A stretch of DNA of 64,000 nucleotides from Oasisia sp. SBJ-2009. Taxonomy: Eukaryota; Annelida; Polychaeta; Sabellida; Siboglinidae. The translations under genes were made by a program, and so were the position numbers. Below are positions 1-11,479 of this stretch, piece by piece. The DNA is taken from the NCBI GenBank assembly GCA_964017155.1, contig OZ024856.1, positions 126,501 to 190,500 of the forward strand. Direction: 5' to 3'. Every line of letters begins with the position of its first letter. The stretch's first letter is position 1. Below the pieces are notes generated by a model. The model was not told where the DNA came from, made no database searches, and saw only the letters and a program-made list of their open reading frames with translations.

Positions 1-177
1 AAAACGACAAAGTCCGATCCGTCCACGGGGGATCAGTAGTGGAAGCGTAAATGTCTGTGTACATTCTTTTCAACAGAATTCCGTGCCGACCGCTGGGTAA
101 ACGGAGGGAGTAATAATGAACCACTAACTAGATGAGGTGACGAGGCGATTGGCGACCTTAACACGGTGATAGTTGCA
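1..177. repeat. Partial B module at the left window edge
   Basis: The window opens inside a 187-bp B module of the 'tagtgg' subtype. Its first ten bases lie outside the window, so array 1 continues to the left. It carries the linked subtype markers: tagtggaagcg after the shared 49-mer, gtgtacat instead of gtttacat, aaacggaggg, gcgattgg and aacacggtg. Confidence 0.93.
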
Positions 178-225
178 CAAATCGAGGAAAACGACAAAGT
201 CCGATTCGTCTACGGGGGATCAGTT
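177..225. repeat. Shared 49-bp box, copy opening an A module
   Basis: The 49 bp from acaaatcgagg to ggatcagtt are nearly identical to the box that opens each B module (example 359-407). Variation clusters at a few sites: gagg/gagc, gatccg/gattcg/caatcc/cccatcc, and tctacggg/tccacggg. Because the box occurs in both modules it is the natural site for out-of-register pairing. A role as a protein-binding site is possible but is not shown by the sequence. Confidence 0.9.
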
Positions 226-359
226 TTGAGAATCGAGAGAAACGGCCAAGTTCGACGCGCCGGTCGGTCTTCTCGGGCGTGTGCCACGCAAGGGGTGTAA
301 CTACGACTCTCTCGACGAAACCAACTGACCGTGCGCGTCGTCTTGCAAACTTTTGGAAA
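178..359. repeat. Representative A module (182 bp)
   Basis: The A module starts with caaatcgagg, runs through the shared 49-mer, then a unique part with ttgagaatcgagagaaacgg, a CpG-rich core (ttcgacgcgccggtcgg, tctcgggcg) and an end at cttttggaaa. The core ends either in tgtgccacgcaagg or in tattccacgcacgg, which splits A modules into two main classes. A class with gtggaattac after the second ending occurs at 12940, 14031, 16221, 17312, 21323, 24604 and 26793. Frames that stay open across it use no ATG and are not credible genes. Confidence 0.92.
244..345. repeat. Imperfect inverted repeat inside the A module
   Basis: ggccaagttcgacgcg plus ccggtcggt (244-268) is roughly the reverse complement of the stretch about 323-345 (aactgaccgtgcgcgtcgtc), with one-base gaps. 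Nested inside is a small hairpin, gcgtg-tgc-cacgc (277-289). The other A class keeps only part of the inner stem. This may be a fold-back structure or chance in GC-rich sequence. Confidence 0.5.
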
Positions 360-407
360 CAAATCGAGGAAAACGACAAAGTCCGATCCGTCTACGGGGG
401 ATCAGTT
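359..407. repeat. Shared 49-bp box, copy opening a B module
   Basis: This is the same 49-mer as at 177-225, differing here only at the gatccg/gattcg site. It lies 182 bp downstream of the A copy and 179 bp upstream of the next one (538-586). The array therefore has a near-180-bp sub-period, close to one nucleosome plus linker. Confidence 0.9.
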
Positions 408-538
408 GGGGAAATCTGTTTACATTCTTTTCAACAGAATTCCGTGCCGACCGCTGGGTAAGCGGCGGGAGTAATAATGAACCACTAACTAGATGAGGTG
501 TCAAGACATTTGGCGACCTTAACAGGGTGATAGTTGCA
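360..538. repeat. Representative short B module (179 bp)
   Basis: After the shared 49-mer the B module reads ggggaaatctg or ggggaagtctg, then tttacattcttttcaac, gaattccgtgccgaccgctg, agtaataatgaacc, ctaactagatgaggtg, and ends ggtgatagttgca. Its unique part shows no clear similarity to the unique part of A. This is the form without the 8-bp insertion. Confidence 0.92.
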
Positions 539-1803
539 CAAATCGAGCAAAACGACAAAGTCCGATCCGTCTACGGGGGATCAGTTTTGAGAATCGAGAG
601 AAACGGCCAAGTTCGACGCGCCGGTCGGTCTTCTCGGGCGTGTGCCACGCAAGGGGTGTAACTACGACTCTCTCGACGAAACCAACTGACCGTGCGCGTC
701 GTCTTGCCAACTTTTGGAAACAAATCGAGGAAAACGACAAAGTCCGATCCGTCTACGGGGGATCAGTTGGGGAAGTCTGTTTACATTCTTTTCAACAGAA
801 TTCCGTGCCGACCGCTGGGTAAACGGCGGGAGTAATAATGAACCACTAACTAGATGAGGTGACGAGGCATTTGGCGACCTTAACAGGGTGATAGTTGCAC
901 AAATCGAGGAAAACGACAAAGTCCGATCCGTCTACGGGGGATCAGTTTTGAGAATCGAGAGAAACGGCCAAGTTCGACGCGCCGGTCGGTCTTCTCGGGC
1001 GTATTCCACGCACGAAGTGGAACTACGACTCTCTCGACGAAACCAAATGACCGTGCGCGTCGTCTTGCCAACTTTTGGAAACAAATCGAGGAAAACGACA
1101 AAGTCCGATCCGTCTACGGGGGATCAGTTGGGGAAGTCTGTTTACATTCTTTTCAACAAAATTCCGTGCCGACCGCTGGGTAAACGGCGGGAGTAATAAT
1201 GAACCACTAACTAGATGAGGTGACGAGGCATTTGGCGACCTTAACAGGGTGATAGTTGCACAAATCGAGCAAAACGACAAAGTCCCATCCGTCTACGGGG
1301 GATCAGTTTTGAGAATCGAGAGAAACGGCCAAGTTGGACGCGCCGGTCGGCCTTCTCGGGCGTGTGCCACGCAAGGGGTGTAACTACCACTCTCTCGACG
1401 AAACCAACTGACCGTGCGCGTCGTCTTGCCAACTTTTGGAAACAAATCGAGGAAAACGACAAAGTCCGATCCGTCTACGGGGGATCAGTTGGGGAAGTCT
1501 GTTTACATTCTTTTCAACAGAATTCCGTGCCGACCGCTGGGTAAACGGCGGGAGTAATAATGAACCACTAACTAGATGAGGTGACGAGGCATTTGGCGAC
1601 CTTAACAGGGTGATAGTTGCACAAATCGAGGAAAACGACAAAGTCCGATTCGTCTACGGGGGATCAGTTTTGAGAATCGAGAGAAACGGCCAAGTTCGAC
1701 GCGCCGGTCGGTCTTCTCGGGCGTGTGCCACGCAAGGGGTGTAACTACCACTCTCTCGACGAAACCAACTGACCGTGCGCGTCGTCTTGCAAACTTTTGG
1801 AAA

Positions 1804-1990
1804 CAAATCGAGGAAAACGACAAAGTCCGATCCGTCTACGGGGGATCAGTAGTGGAAGCGTAAATGTCTGTGTACATTCTTTTCAACAGAATTCCGTGCC
1901 GACCGCTGGGTAAACGGAGGGAGTAATAATGAACCACTAACTAGATGAGGTGACGAGGCGATTGGCGACCTTAACACGGTGATAGTTGCA
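1804..1990. repeat. Representative long B module, 'tagtgg' subtype (187 bp)
   Basis: This B form has an extra cgtaaatg after ggaag. It also carries a linked set of markers: tagtgg, gtgtacat, aaacggaggg, gcgattgg, aacacggtg, and gattcg in the 49-mer of the following A module. These markers nearly always travel together, so the subtype behaves as a haplotype that is duplicated as a block. Confidence 0.9.
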
Positions 1991-2351
1991 CAAATCGAGG
2001 AAAACGACAAAGTCCGATTCGTCTACGGGGGATCAGTTTTGAGAATCGAGAGAAACGGCCAAGTTCGACGCGCCGGTCGGTCTTCTCGGGCGTGTGACAC
2101 GCAAGGGGTGTAACTACGACTCTCTCGACGAAACCAACTGACCGTGCGCGTCGTCTTGCAAACTTTTGGAAACAAATCGAGGAAAACGACAAAGTCCGAT
2201 CCGTCTACGGGGGATCAGTTGGGGAAATATGTTTACATTCTTTTCAACAGAATTCCGTGCCGACCGCTGGGTAAACGGCGGGAGTAATAATGAACCACTA
2301 ACTAGATGAGGTGTCAAGACATTTGGCGACCTTAACAGGGTGATAGTTGCA

Positions 2352-2715
2352 CAAATCGAGCAAAACGACAAAGTCCGATCCGTCTACGGGGGATCAGTTT
2401 TGGGAATCGAGAGAAACGGCCAAGTTCGACGCGCCGGTCGGTCTCCTCGGGCGTGTGCCACGCACGGGGTGTAACTACGACTCTCTCGACGAAACCAACT
2501 GACCGTGCGCGTCGTCTTGCCAACTTTTGGAAACAAATCGAGGAAAACGACAAAGTCCGATCCGTCTACGGGGGATCAGTTCTGAGAATCGAGAGAAACG
2601 GCCACGTTCGACGCGCCGGTCGGTCTTCTCGGGCGTGTGCCACGCACGGGTTGTAACTATGACTCTCTCGACGAAACCAATTGACCGTGCGCGTCGTCTT
2701 GCCAACTTTTGGAAA
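2352..2715. repeat. A-A module doublet
   Basis: Two A modules lie side by side (2352-2533, 2534-2715) with no B between them. The second carries ttctgagaatc, ccacgttcg and gggttgtaactatg. The junction falls at the shared 49-mer, as expected if exchange paired an A box with a B box. Confidence 0.9.
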
Positions 2716-2905
2716 CAAATCGAGGAAAACGACAAAGTCCGATCCGTCTACGGGGGATCAGTTGGGGAAGCGTAAATGTATGTTTACATTCTTTTCTACA
2801 TAATTCCGTGCCGATCGCTGGGTAAACGGCGGCAGTAATAATGATGAACCACTAACTAGATGAGGTGACGAGGCATTTGGCGACCTTGTCAGGGTGATAG
2901 TTGCA
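2716..2905. repeat. 190-bp B module with 3-bp insertion
   Basis: This is a long B module with the 8-bp cgtaaatg insertion and a further 3 bp (aatgatgaacc instead of aatgaacc). It also has ctacataattcc and ccgatcgctg as private variants. The same module recurs at 6362-6551, marking the 3.65-kb duplication. Confidence 0.88.
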
Positions 2906-3087
2906 CAAATCGAGGAAAACGACAAAGTCCGATCCGTCTACGGGGGATCAGTTTTGAGAATCGAGAGAAACGGCCAAGTTCGACGCGCCGGTCGGTCTTC
3001 TCGGGCGTATTCCACGCACGGAGTGTAACTACGACTCTCTCGACGAAACCAACTGACCGTGCGCGTCGTCTTGCCAACTTTTGGAAA

Positions 3088-3453
3088 CAAATCGAGGAAA
3101 ACGACAAAGTCCGATCCGTCTACGGGGGATCAGTTGGGGAAGTGTGTTTACATTCTTTTCAACAGAATTCCGTGCCGACCGCTGGGTAAACGGCGGGAGT
3201 AATAATGAACCACTAACTAGATGAGGTGACGAGGCATTTGGCGACCTTAACAGGGTGATAGTTGCACAAATCGAGGAAAACGACAAAGTCCTATCCGTCT
3301 ACGGGGGATCAGTTGGGGAAGCGTAAATGTCTGTTTACATTCTTTTCAACAGAATTCCGTGGCGACCGCTGGGTAAACGGCGGGAGTAATAATGAACCAC
3401 TAACTAGATGAGGTGTCAAGACATTTGGCGACCTTAACAGGGTGATAGTTGCA
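3088..3453. repeat. B-B module doublet
   Basis: A 179-bp B module (3088) is followed directly by a 187-bp B module (3267) with cctatccg in its 49-mer. It balances the A-A doublet upstream in the same block, so the A and B counts stay equal. Confidence 0.9.
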
Positions 3454-5456
3454 CAAATCGAGCAAAACGACAAAGTCCGATCCGTCTACGGGGGATCAGT
3501 TTTGAGAATCGAGAGAAACGGCCAAGTTCGACGCGCCGGTCGGTCTTCTCGGGCGTGTGCCACGCAAGGGTTGTAACTACGACTCTCTCGACGAAACCAA
3601 CTGACCGTGCGCGTCGTCTTGCCAAGTTTTGGAAACAAATCGAGGAAAACGACAAAGTCCGATCCGTCCACGGGAGATCAGTAGTGGAAGCGTAAATGTC
3701 TGTGTACATTCTTTTCAACAGAATTCCGTGCCGACCGCTGGGTAAACGGAGGGAGTAATAATGAACCACTAACTAGATGAGGTGACGAGGCGATTGGCGA
3801 CCTTAACACGGTGATAGTTGCACAAATCGAGGAAAACGACAAAGTCCGATTCGTCTACGGGGGATCAGTTTTGAGAATCGAGAGAAACGGCCAAGTTCGA
3901 CGCGCCGGTCGGTCTTCTCGGGCGTGTGCCACGCAAGGGGTGTAACTACGACTCTCTCGACGAAACCAACTGACCGTGCGCGTCGTCTTGCAAACTTTTG
4001 GAAACAAATCGAGGAAAACGACAAAGTCCGATCCGTCTACGGGGGATCAGTTGGGGAAATCTGTTTACATTCTTTTCAACAGAATTCCGTGCCGACCGCT
4101 GGGTAAACGGCGGGAGTAATAATGAACCACTAACTAGATGAGGTGTCAAGACATTTGGCGACCTTAACAGGGTGATAGTTGCACAAATCGAGCAAAACGA
4201 CAAAGTCCGATCCGTCTACGGGGGATCAGTTTTGAGAATCGAGAGAAACGGCCAAGTTCGACGCGCCGGTCGGTCTTCTCGGGCGTGTGCCACGCAAGGG
4301 GTGTAACTACGACTCTCTCGACGAAACCAACTGACCGTGCGCGTCGTCTTGCCAAGTTTTGGAAACAAATCGAGGAAAACGACAAAGTCCGATCCGTCCA
4401 CGGGGGATCAGTAGTGGAAGCGTAAATGTCTGTGTACATTCTTTTCAACAGAATTCCGTGCCGACCGCTGGGTAAACGGAGGGAGTAATAATGAACCACT
4501 AACTAGATGAGGTGACGAGGCGATTGGCGACCTTAACACGGTGATAGTTGCACAAATCGAGGAAAACGACAAAGTCCGATTCGTCTACGGGGGATCAGTT
4601 TTGAGAATCGAGAGAAACGGCCAAGTTCGACGCGCCGGTCGGTCTTCTCGGGCGTGTGCCACGCAAGGGGTGTAACTACGACTCTCTCGACGAAACCAAC
4701 TGACCGTGCGCGTCGTCTTGCAAACTTTTGGAAACAAATCGAGGAAAACGACAAAGTCCGATCCGTCTACGGGGGATCAGTTGGGGAAATCTGTTTACAT
4801 TCTTTTCAACAGAATTCCGTGCCGACCGCTGGGTAAACGGCGGGAGTAATAATGAACCACTAACTAGATGAGGTGACGAGGCATTTGGCGACCTTAACAG
4901 GGTGATAGTTGCACAAATCGAGGAAAACGACAAAGTCCGATCCGTCTACGGGGGATCAGTTTTGAGAATCGAGAGAAACGGCCAAGTTCGACGCGCCGGT
5001 CGGTCTTCTCGGGCGTATTCCACGCACGAAGTGGAACTACGACTCTCTCGACGAAACCAAATGACCGTGCGCGTCGTCTTGCCAACTTTTGGAAACAAAT
5101 CGAGGAAAACGACAAAGTCCGATCCGTCTACGGGGGATCAGTTGGGGAAGTCTGTTTACATTCTTTTCAACAAAATTCCGTGCCGACCGCTGGGTAAACG
5201 GCGGGAGTAATAATGAACCACTAACTAGATGAGGTGACGAGGCATTTGGCGACCTTAACAGGGTGATAGTTGCACAAATCGAGCAAAACGACAAAGTCCC
5301 ATCCGTCTACGGGGGATCAGTTTTGAGAATCGAGAGAAACGGCCAAGTTGGACGCGCCGGTCGGCCTTCTCGGGCGTGTGCCACGCAAGGGGTGTAACTA
5401 CCACTCTCTCGACGAAACCAACTGACCGTGCGCGTCGTCTTGCCAACTTTTGGAAA

Positions 5457-5635
5457 CAAATCGAGGAAAACGACAAAGTCCGATCCGTCTACGGGGGATC
5501 AGTTGGGGAAGTCTGTTTACATTCTTTTCAACAGAATTCCGTGCCGACCGCTGGGTAAACGGAGGGAGTAATAATGAACCACTAACTAGATGAGGTGACG
5601 AGGCGATTGGCGACCTTAACACGGTGATATTTGCA
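5457..5635. repeat. Recombinant B module
   Basis: The left part is the 179-bp B type (gggg, gtttacat, no 8-bp insertion). The right part is the 'tagtgg' subtype (aaacggaggg, gcgattgg, aacacggtg). The switch lies between about 5516 and 5563. It is what an unequal exchange between copies of the modules at 1443 and 1804 would give, and it explains the missing monomer in copy 2. Confidence 0.82.
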
Positions 5636-5996
5636 CAAATCGAGGAAAACGACAAAGTCCGATTCGTCTACGGGGGATCAGTTTTGAGAATCGAGAGAAA
5701 CGGCCAAGTTCGACGCGCCGGTCGGTCTTCTCGGGCGTGTGACACGCAAGGGGTGTAACTACGACTCTCTCGACGAAACCAACTGACCGTGCGCGTCGTC
5801 TTGCAAACTTTTGGAAACAAATCGAGGAAAACGACAAAGTCCGATCCGTCTACGGGGGATCAGTTGGGGAAATATGTTTACATTCTTTTCAACAGAATTC
5901 CGTGCCGACCGCTGGGTAAACGGCGGGAGTAATAATGAACCACTAACTAGATGAGGTGTCAAGACATTTGGCGACCTTAACAGGGTGATAGTTGCA

Positions 5997-6361
5997 CAAA
6001 TCGAGCAAAACGACAAAGTCCGATCCGTCTACGGGGGGATCAGTTTTGGGAATCGAGAGAAACGGCCAAGTTCGACGCGCCGGTCGGTCTCCTCGGGCGT
6101 GTGCCACGCACGGGGTGTAACTACGACTCTCTCGACGAAACCAACTGACCGTGCGCGTCGTCTTGCCAACTTTTGGAAACAAATCGAGGAAAACGACAAA
6201 GTCCGATCCGTCTACGGGGGATCAGTTCTGAGAATCGAGAGAAACGGCCACGTTCGACGCGCCGGTCGGTCTTCTCGGGCGTGTGCCACGCACGGGTTGT
6301 AACTATGACTCTCTCGACGAAACCAATTGACCGTGCGCGTCGTCTTGCCAACTTTTGGAAA
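5997..6361. repeat. A-A module doublet (copy 2)
   Basis: Repeat of the doublet at 2352-2715, with modules at 5997 and 6180. The first is 183 bp because of an extra g in the g run of its 49-mer. Confidence 0.9.
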
Positions 6362-6551
6362 CAAATCGAGGAAAACGACAAAGTCCGATCCGTCTACGGG
6401 GGATCAGTTGGGGAAGCGTAAATGTATGTTTACATTCTTTTCTACATAATTCCGTGCCGATCGCTGGGTAAACGGCGGCAGTAATAATGATGAACCACTA
6501 ACTAGATGAGGTGACGAGGCATTTGGCGACCTTGTCAGGGTGATAGTTGCA
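6362..6551. repeat. 190-bp B module (copy 2)
   Basis: Copy of 2716-2905 with the same 3-bp insertion and private variants. Confidence 0.88.
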
Positions 6552-6733
6552 CAAATCGAGGAAAACGACAAAGTCCGATCCGTCTACGGGGGATCAGTTT
6601 TGAGAATCGAGAGAAACGGCCAAGTTCGACGCGCCGGTCGGTCTTCTCGGGCGTATTCCACGCACGGAGTGTAACTACGACTCTCTCGACGAAACCAACT
6701 GACCGTGCGCGTCGTCTTGCCAACTTTTGGAAA

Positions 6734-7099
6734 CAAATCGAGGAAAACGACAAAGTCCGATCCGTCTACGGGGGATCAGTTGGGGAAGTGTGTTTACATT
6801 CTTTTCAACAGAATTCCGTGCCGACCGCTGGGTAAACGGCGGGAGTAATAATGAACCACTAACTAGATGAGGTGACGAGGCATTTGGCGACCTTAACAGG
6901 GTGATAGTTGCACAAATCGAGGAAAACGACAAAGTCCTATCCGTCTACGGGGGATCAGTTGGGGAAGCGTAAATGTCTGTTTACATTCTTTTCAACAGAA
7001 TTCCGTGGCGACCGCTGGGTAAACGGCGGGAGTAATAATGAACCACTAACTAGATGAGGTGTCAAGACATTTGGCGACCTTAACAGGGTGATAGTTGCA
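6734..7099. repeat. B-B module doublet (copy 2)
   Basis: Modules at 6734 and 6913, matching 3088-3453 including cctatccg. This confirms that the irregular module order was duplicated as one block. Confidence 0.9.
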
Positions 7100-7468
7100 C
7101 AAATCGAGCAAAACGACAAAGTCCGATCCGTCTACGGGGGATCAGTTTTGAGAATCGAGAGAAACGGCCAAGTTCGACGCGCCGGTCGGTCTTCTCGGGC
7201 GTGTGCCACGCAAGGGTTGTAACTACGACTCTCTCGACGAAACCAACTGACCGTGCGCGTCGTCTTGCCAAGTTTTGGAAACAAATCGAGGAAAACGACA
7301 AAGTCCGATCCGTCCACGGGAGATCAGTAGTGGAAGCGTAAATGTCTGTGTACATTCTTTTCAACAGAATTCCGTGCCGACCGCTGGGTAAACGGAGGGA
7401 GTAATAATGAACCACTAACTAGATGAGGTGACGAGGCGATTGGCGACCTTAACACGGTGATAGTTGCA

Positions 7469-9289
7469 CAAATCGAGGAAAACGACAAAGTCCGATTCGT
7501 CTACGGGGGATCAGTTTTGAGAATCGAGAGAAACGGCCAAGTTCGACGCGCCGGTCGGTCTTCTCGGGCGTGTGCCACGCAAGGGGTGTAACTACGACTC
7601 TCTCGACGAAACCAACTGACCGTGCGCGTCGTCTTGCAAACTTTTGGAAACAAATCGAGGAAAACGACAAAGTCCGATCCGTCTACGGGGGATCAGTTGG
7701 GGAAATCTGTTTACATTCTTTTCAACAGAATTCCGTGCCGACCGCTGGGTAAACGGCGGGAGTAATAATGAACCTCTAACTAGATGAGGTGTCAAGACAT
7801 TTGGCGACCTTAACAGGGTGATAGTTGCACAAATCGAGCAAAACGACAAAGTCCGATCCGTCTACGGGGGATCAGTTTTGAGAATCGAGAGAAACGGCCA
7901 AGTTCGACGCGCCGGTCGGTCTTCTCGGGCGTGTGCCACGCAAGGGGTGTAACTACGACTCTCTCGACGAAACCAACTGACCGTGCGCGTCGTCTTGCCA
8001 AGTTTTGGAAACAAATCGAGGAAAACGACAAAGTCCGATCCGTCCACGGGGGATCAGTAGTGGAAGCGTAAATGTCTGTGTACATTCTTTTCAACAGAAT
8101 TCCGTGCCGACCGCTGGGTAAACGGAGGGAGTAATAATGAACCACTAACTAGATGAGGTGACGAGGCGATTGGCGACCTTAACACGGTGATAGTTGCACA
8201 AATCGAGGAAAACGACAAAGTCCGATTCGTCTACGGGGGATCAGTTTTGAGAATCGAGAGAAACGGCCAAGTTCGACGCGCCGGTCGGTCTTCTCGGGCG
8301 TGTGCCACGCAAGGGGTGTAACTACGACTCTCTCGACGAAACCAACTGACCGGGCGCGTCGTCTTGCAAACTTTTGGAAACAAATCGAGGAAAACGACAA
8401 AGTCCGATCCGTCTACGGGGGATCAGTTGGGGAAATCTGTTTACATTCTTTTCAACAGAATTCCGTGCCGACCGCTGGGTAAACGGCGGGAGTAATAATG
8501 AACCACTAACTAGATGAGGTGTCAAGACATTTGGCGACCTTAACAGGGTGATAGTTGCACAAATCGAGCAAAACGACAAAGTCCGATCCGTCTACGGGGG
8601 ATCAGTTTTGAGAATCGAGAGAAACGGCCAAGTTCGACGCGCCGGTCGGTCTTCTCGGGCGTGTGCCACGCAAGGGGTGTAACTACGACTCTCTCGACGA
8701 AACCAACTGACCGTGCGCGTCGTCTTGCCAAGTTTTGGAAACAAATCGAGGAAAACGACAAAGTCCGATCCGTCCACGGGGGATCAGTAGTGGAAGCGTA
8801 AATGTCTGTGTACATTCTTTTCAACAGAATTCCGTGCCGACCGCTGGGTAAACGGAGGGAGTAATAATGAACCACTAACTAGATGAGGTGACGAGGCGAT
8901 TGGCGACCTTAACACGGTGATAGTTGCACAAATCGAGGAAAACGACAAAGTCCGATTCGTCTACGGGGGATCAGTTTTGAGAATCGAGAGAAACGGCCAA
9001 GTTCGACGCGCCGGTCGGTCTTCTCGGGCGTGTGCCACGCAAGGGGTGTAACTACGACTCTCTCGACGAAACCAACTGACCGTGCGCGTCGTCTTGCAAA
9101 CTTTTGGAAACAAATCGAGGAAAACGACAAAGTCCGATCCGTCTACGGGGGATCAGTTGGGGAAATCTGTTTACATTCTTTTCAACATAATTCCGTGCCG
9201 ACCGCTGGGTAAACGGCGGGAGTAATAATGAACCACTAACTAGATGAGGTGTCAAGACATTTGGCGACCTTAACAGGGTGATAGTTGCA
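7469..9289. repeat. Run of 730-bp dimers
   Basis: The pattern A-B179-A-B187('tagtgg') repeats every 730 bp at 7469 and 8199; the third copy starts at 8929 and its second half differs. The copies are almost identical, with single changes such as aacctcta near 7772 and gggcgcg near 8353. The same dimer is duplicated at 3823/4553, so it is a frequent amplification unit. Confidence 0.88.
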
Positions 9290-11479
9290 CAAATCGAGCA
9301 AAACGACAAAGTCCGATCCGTCTACGGGGGATCAGTTTTGAGAATCGAGAGAAACGGCCAAGTTCGACGCGCCGGTCGGTCTTCTCGGGCGTGTGCCACG
9401 CAAGGGGTGTAACTACGACTCTCTCGACGAAACCAACTGACCGTGCGCGTCGTCTTGCAAACTTTTGGAAACAAATCGAGGAAAACGACAAAGTCCGATC
9501 CGTCTACGGGGGATCAGTTGGGGAAATCTGTTTACATTCTTTTCAACAAAATTCCGTGCCGACCGCTGGGTAAACGGCGGGAGTAATAATGAACAACTAA
9601 CTAGATGAGGTGACGAGGCATTTGTCGACCTTAACAGGGTGATAGTTGCACAAATCGAGGAAAACGACAAAGTCCGATCCGTCTACGGGGGATCAGTTTT
9701 GAGAATCGAGAGAAACGGCCAAGTTCGACGCGCCGGTCGGTCTTCTCGGGCGTATTCCACGCACGGAGTGTAACTACGACTCTATCGACGAAACCAACTA
9801 ACCGTGCGCGTCGTCTTGCCAACTTTTGGAAACAAATCGAGGAAAACGACAAAGTCCGATCCGTCTACGGGGGATCAGTTGGGGAAGCGTAAATGTCTGT
9901 TTACATTCTTTTCAACAGAATTCCGTGCCGACCGCTGGGTAAACGGCGGGAGTAATAATGAACCACTAACTAGATGAGGTGTCAAGACATTTGGCGACCT
10001 TAGCAGGGTGATAGTTGCACAAATCGAGCAAAACGACAAAGTCCGATCCTTCTACGGGGGATCAGTTTTGAGAATCGAGAGAAACGGCCAAGTTCGACGC
10101 GCCGGTCGGTCTTCTCGGGCGTGTGCCACGCAAGGGTTGTAACTACGACTCTCTCGACGAAACCCACTGACCGTGCGCGTCGTCTTGCCAAGTTTTGGAA
10201 ACAAATCGAGCAAAACGACAAAGTCCGATCCGTCTACGGGGGATCAGTAGTGGAAGCGTAAATGTCTGTGTACATTCTTTTCAACAGAATTCCGTGCCGA
10301 CCGCTGGGTAAACGGAGGGAGTAATAATGAACCACTAACTAGATGAGGTGACGAGGCGATTGGCGACCTTAACACGGTGATAGTTGCACAAATCGAGGAA
10401 AACGACAAAGTCCGATTCGTCTACGGGGGATCAGTTTTGAGAATCGAGAGAAACGGCCAAGTTCGACGCGCCGGTCGGTCTTCTCGGGCGTGTGCCACGC
10501 AAGGGGTGTAACTACGACTCTCTCGCCGAAACCAACTGACCGTGCGCGTCGTCTTGCCAACTTTTGGAAACAAATCGAGGAAAACGACAAAGTCCGATCC
10601 GTCTACGGGGGATCAGTTGGGGAAGTCTGTTTACATTCTTTTCAACAGAATTCCGTGCCGACCGCTGGGTAAACGGCGGGAGTAATAATGAACCACTAAC
10701 TAGATGAGGTGTCAAGACATTTGGCGACCTTAACAGGGTGATAGTTGCACAAATCGAGCAAAACGACAAAGTCCGATCCGTCTACGGGGGATCAGTTTTG
10801 AGAATCGAGAGAAACGGCCAAGTTCGACGCGCCGGTCGGTCTTCTCGGGCGTGTGCCACGCAAGGGGTGTAACTACGACTCTCTCGACGAAACCAACTGA
10901 CCGTGCGCGTCGTCTTGCCAAGTTTTGGAAACAAATCGAGGAAAACGACAAAGTCCGATCCGTCCACGGGGGATCAGTAGTGGAAGCGTAAATGTCTGTG
11001 TACATTCTTTTCAACAGAATTCCGTGCCGACCGCTGGGTAAACGGAGGGAGTAATAATGAACCACTAACTAGATGAGGTGACGAGGCGATTGGCGACCTT
11101 AACACGGTGATAGTTGCACAAATCGAGGAAAACGACAAAGTCCGATTCGTCTACGGGGGATCAGTTTTGAGAATCGAGAGAAACGGCCAAGTTCGACGCG
11201 CCGGTCGGTCTTCTCGGGCGTGTGCCACGCAAGGGGTGTAACTACGACTCTCTCGACGAAACCAACTGACCGTGCGCGTCGTCTTGCAAACTTTTGGAAA
11301 CAAATCGAGGAAAACGACAAAGTCCGATCCGTCTACGGGGGATCAGTTGGGGAAATCTGTTTACATTCTTTTCAACATAATTCCGTGCCGACCGCTGGGT
11401 AAACGGCGGGAGTAATAATGAACCACTAACTAGATGAGGTGTCAAGACATTTGGCGACCTTAACAGGGTGATAGTTGCA
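9290..11479. repeat. HOR copy H1 (2190 bp, 6 monomers)
   Basis: HOR copies from here on can be phased by a rare marker, gaacaactaac, found once per copy in a B module (modules at 9472, 11662, 14943, 18224, 22235, 25516, 27705). H1 also carries ttagcaggg and aaacccactg, which define lineage alpha. The 2190-bp period is also seen by comparing 8929-11118 with 11119 onward. Confidence 0.88.
9833..10019. repeat. Representative long B module, 'ttgggg' subtype (187 bp)
   Basis: This form has the same 8-bp cgtaaatg insertion but keeps ttgggg, gtttacat and aaacggcggg as in the 179-bp form. It recurs at fixed places in the HORs, for example at 12023, 13483, 14574, 15304, 16764, 17855, 18585, 21866, 22596, 25147, 25877, 27336, 28066 and 30617. 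Confidence 0.88.

Larger units (their letters stand above)
178..3822. repeat. 3645-bp HOR block, copy 1
   Basis: Ten-monomer-equivalent block. The module order is regular up to 2352, then contains an A-A pair (2352, 2534), a B module with a 3-bp gat duplication (2716), and a B-B pair (3088, 3267). The same irregular series recurs in the next block, so this is a duplicated unit. Compared with copy 2 it has one extra 369-bp monomer (1622-1990). Confidence 0.88.
3823..7468. repeat. 3646-bp HOR block, copy 2
   Basis: This block matches copy 1 at an offset of 3645-3646 bp at both ends, but the middle matches at 4014 bp (900-1640 with 4914-5654). Copy 2 gained a monomer near 4184-4913 and lost one near 5457-5635, so the length is almost unchanged. 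One extra g in a run of g near 6036 accounts for the 1-bp difference. Confidence 0.88.
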
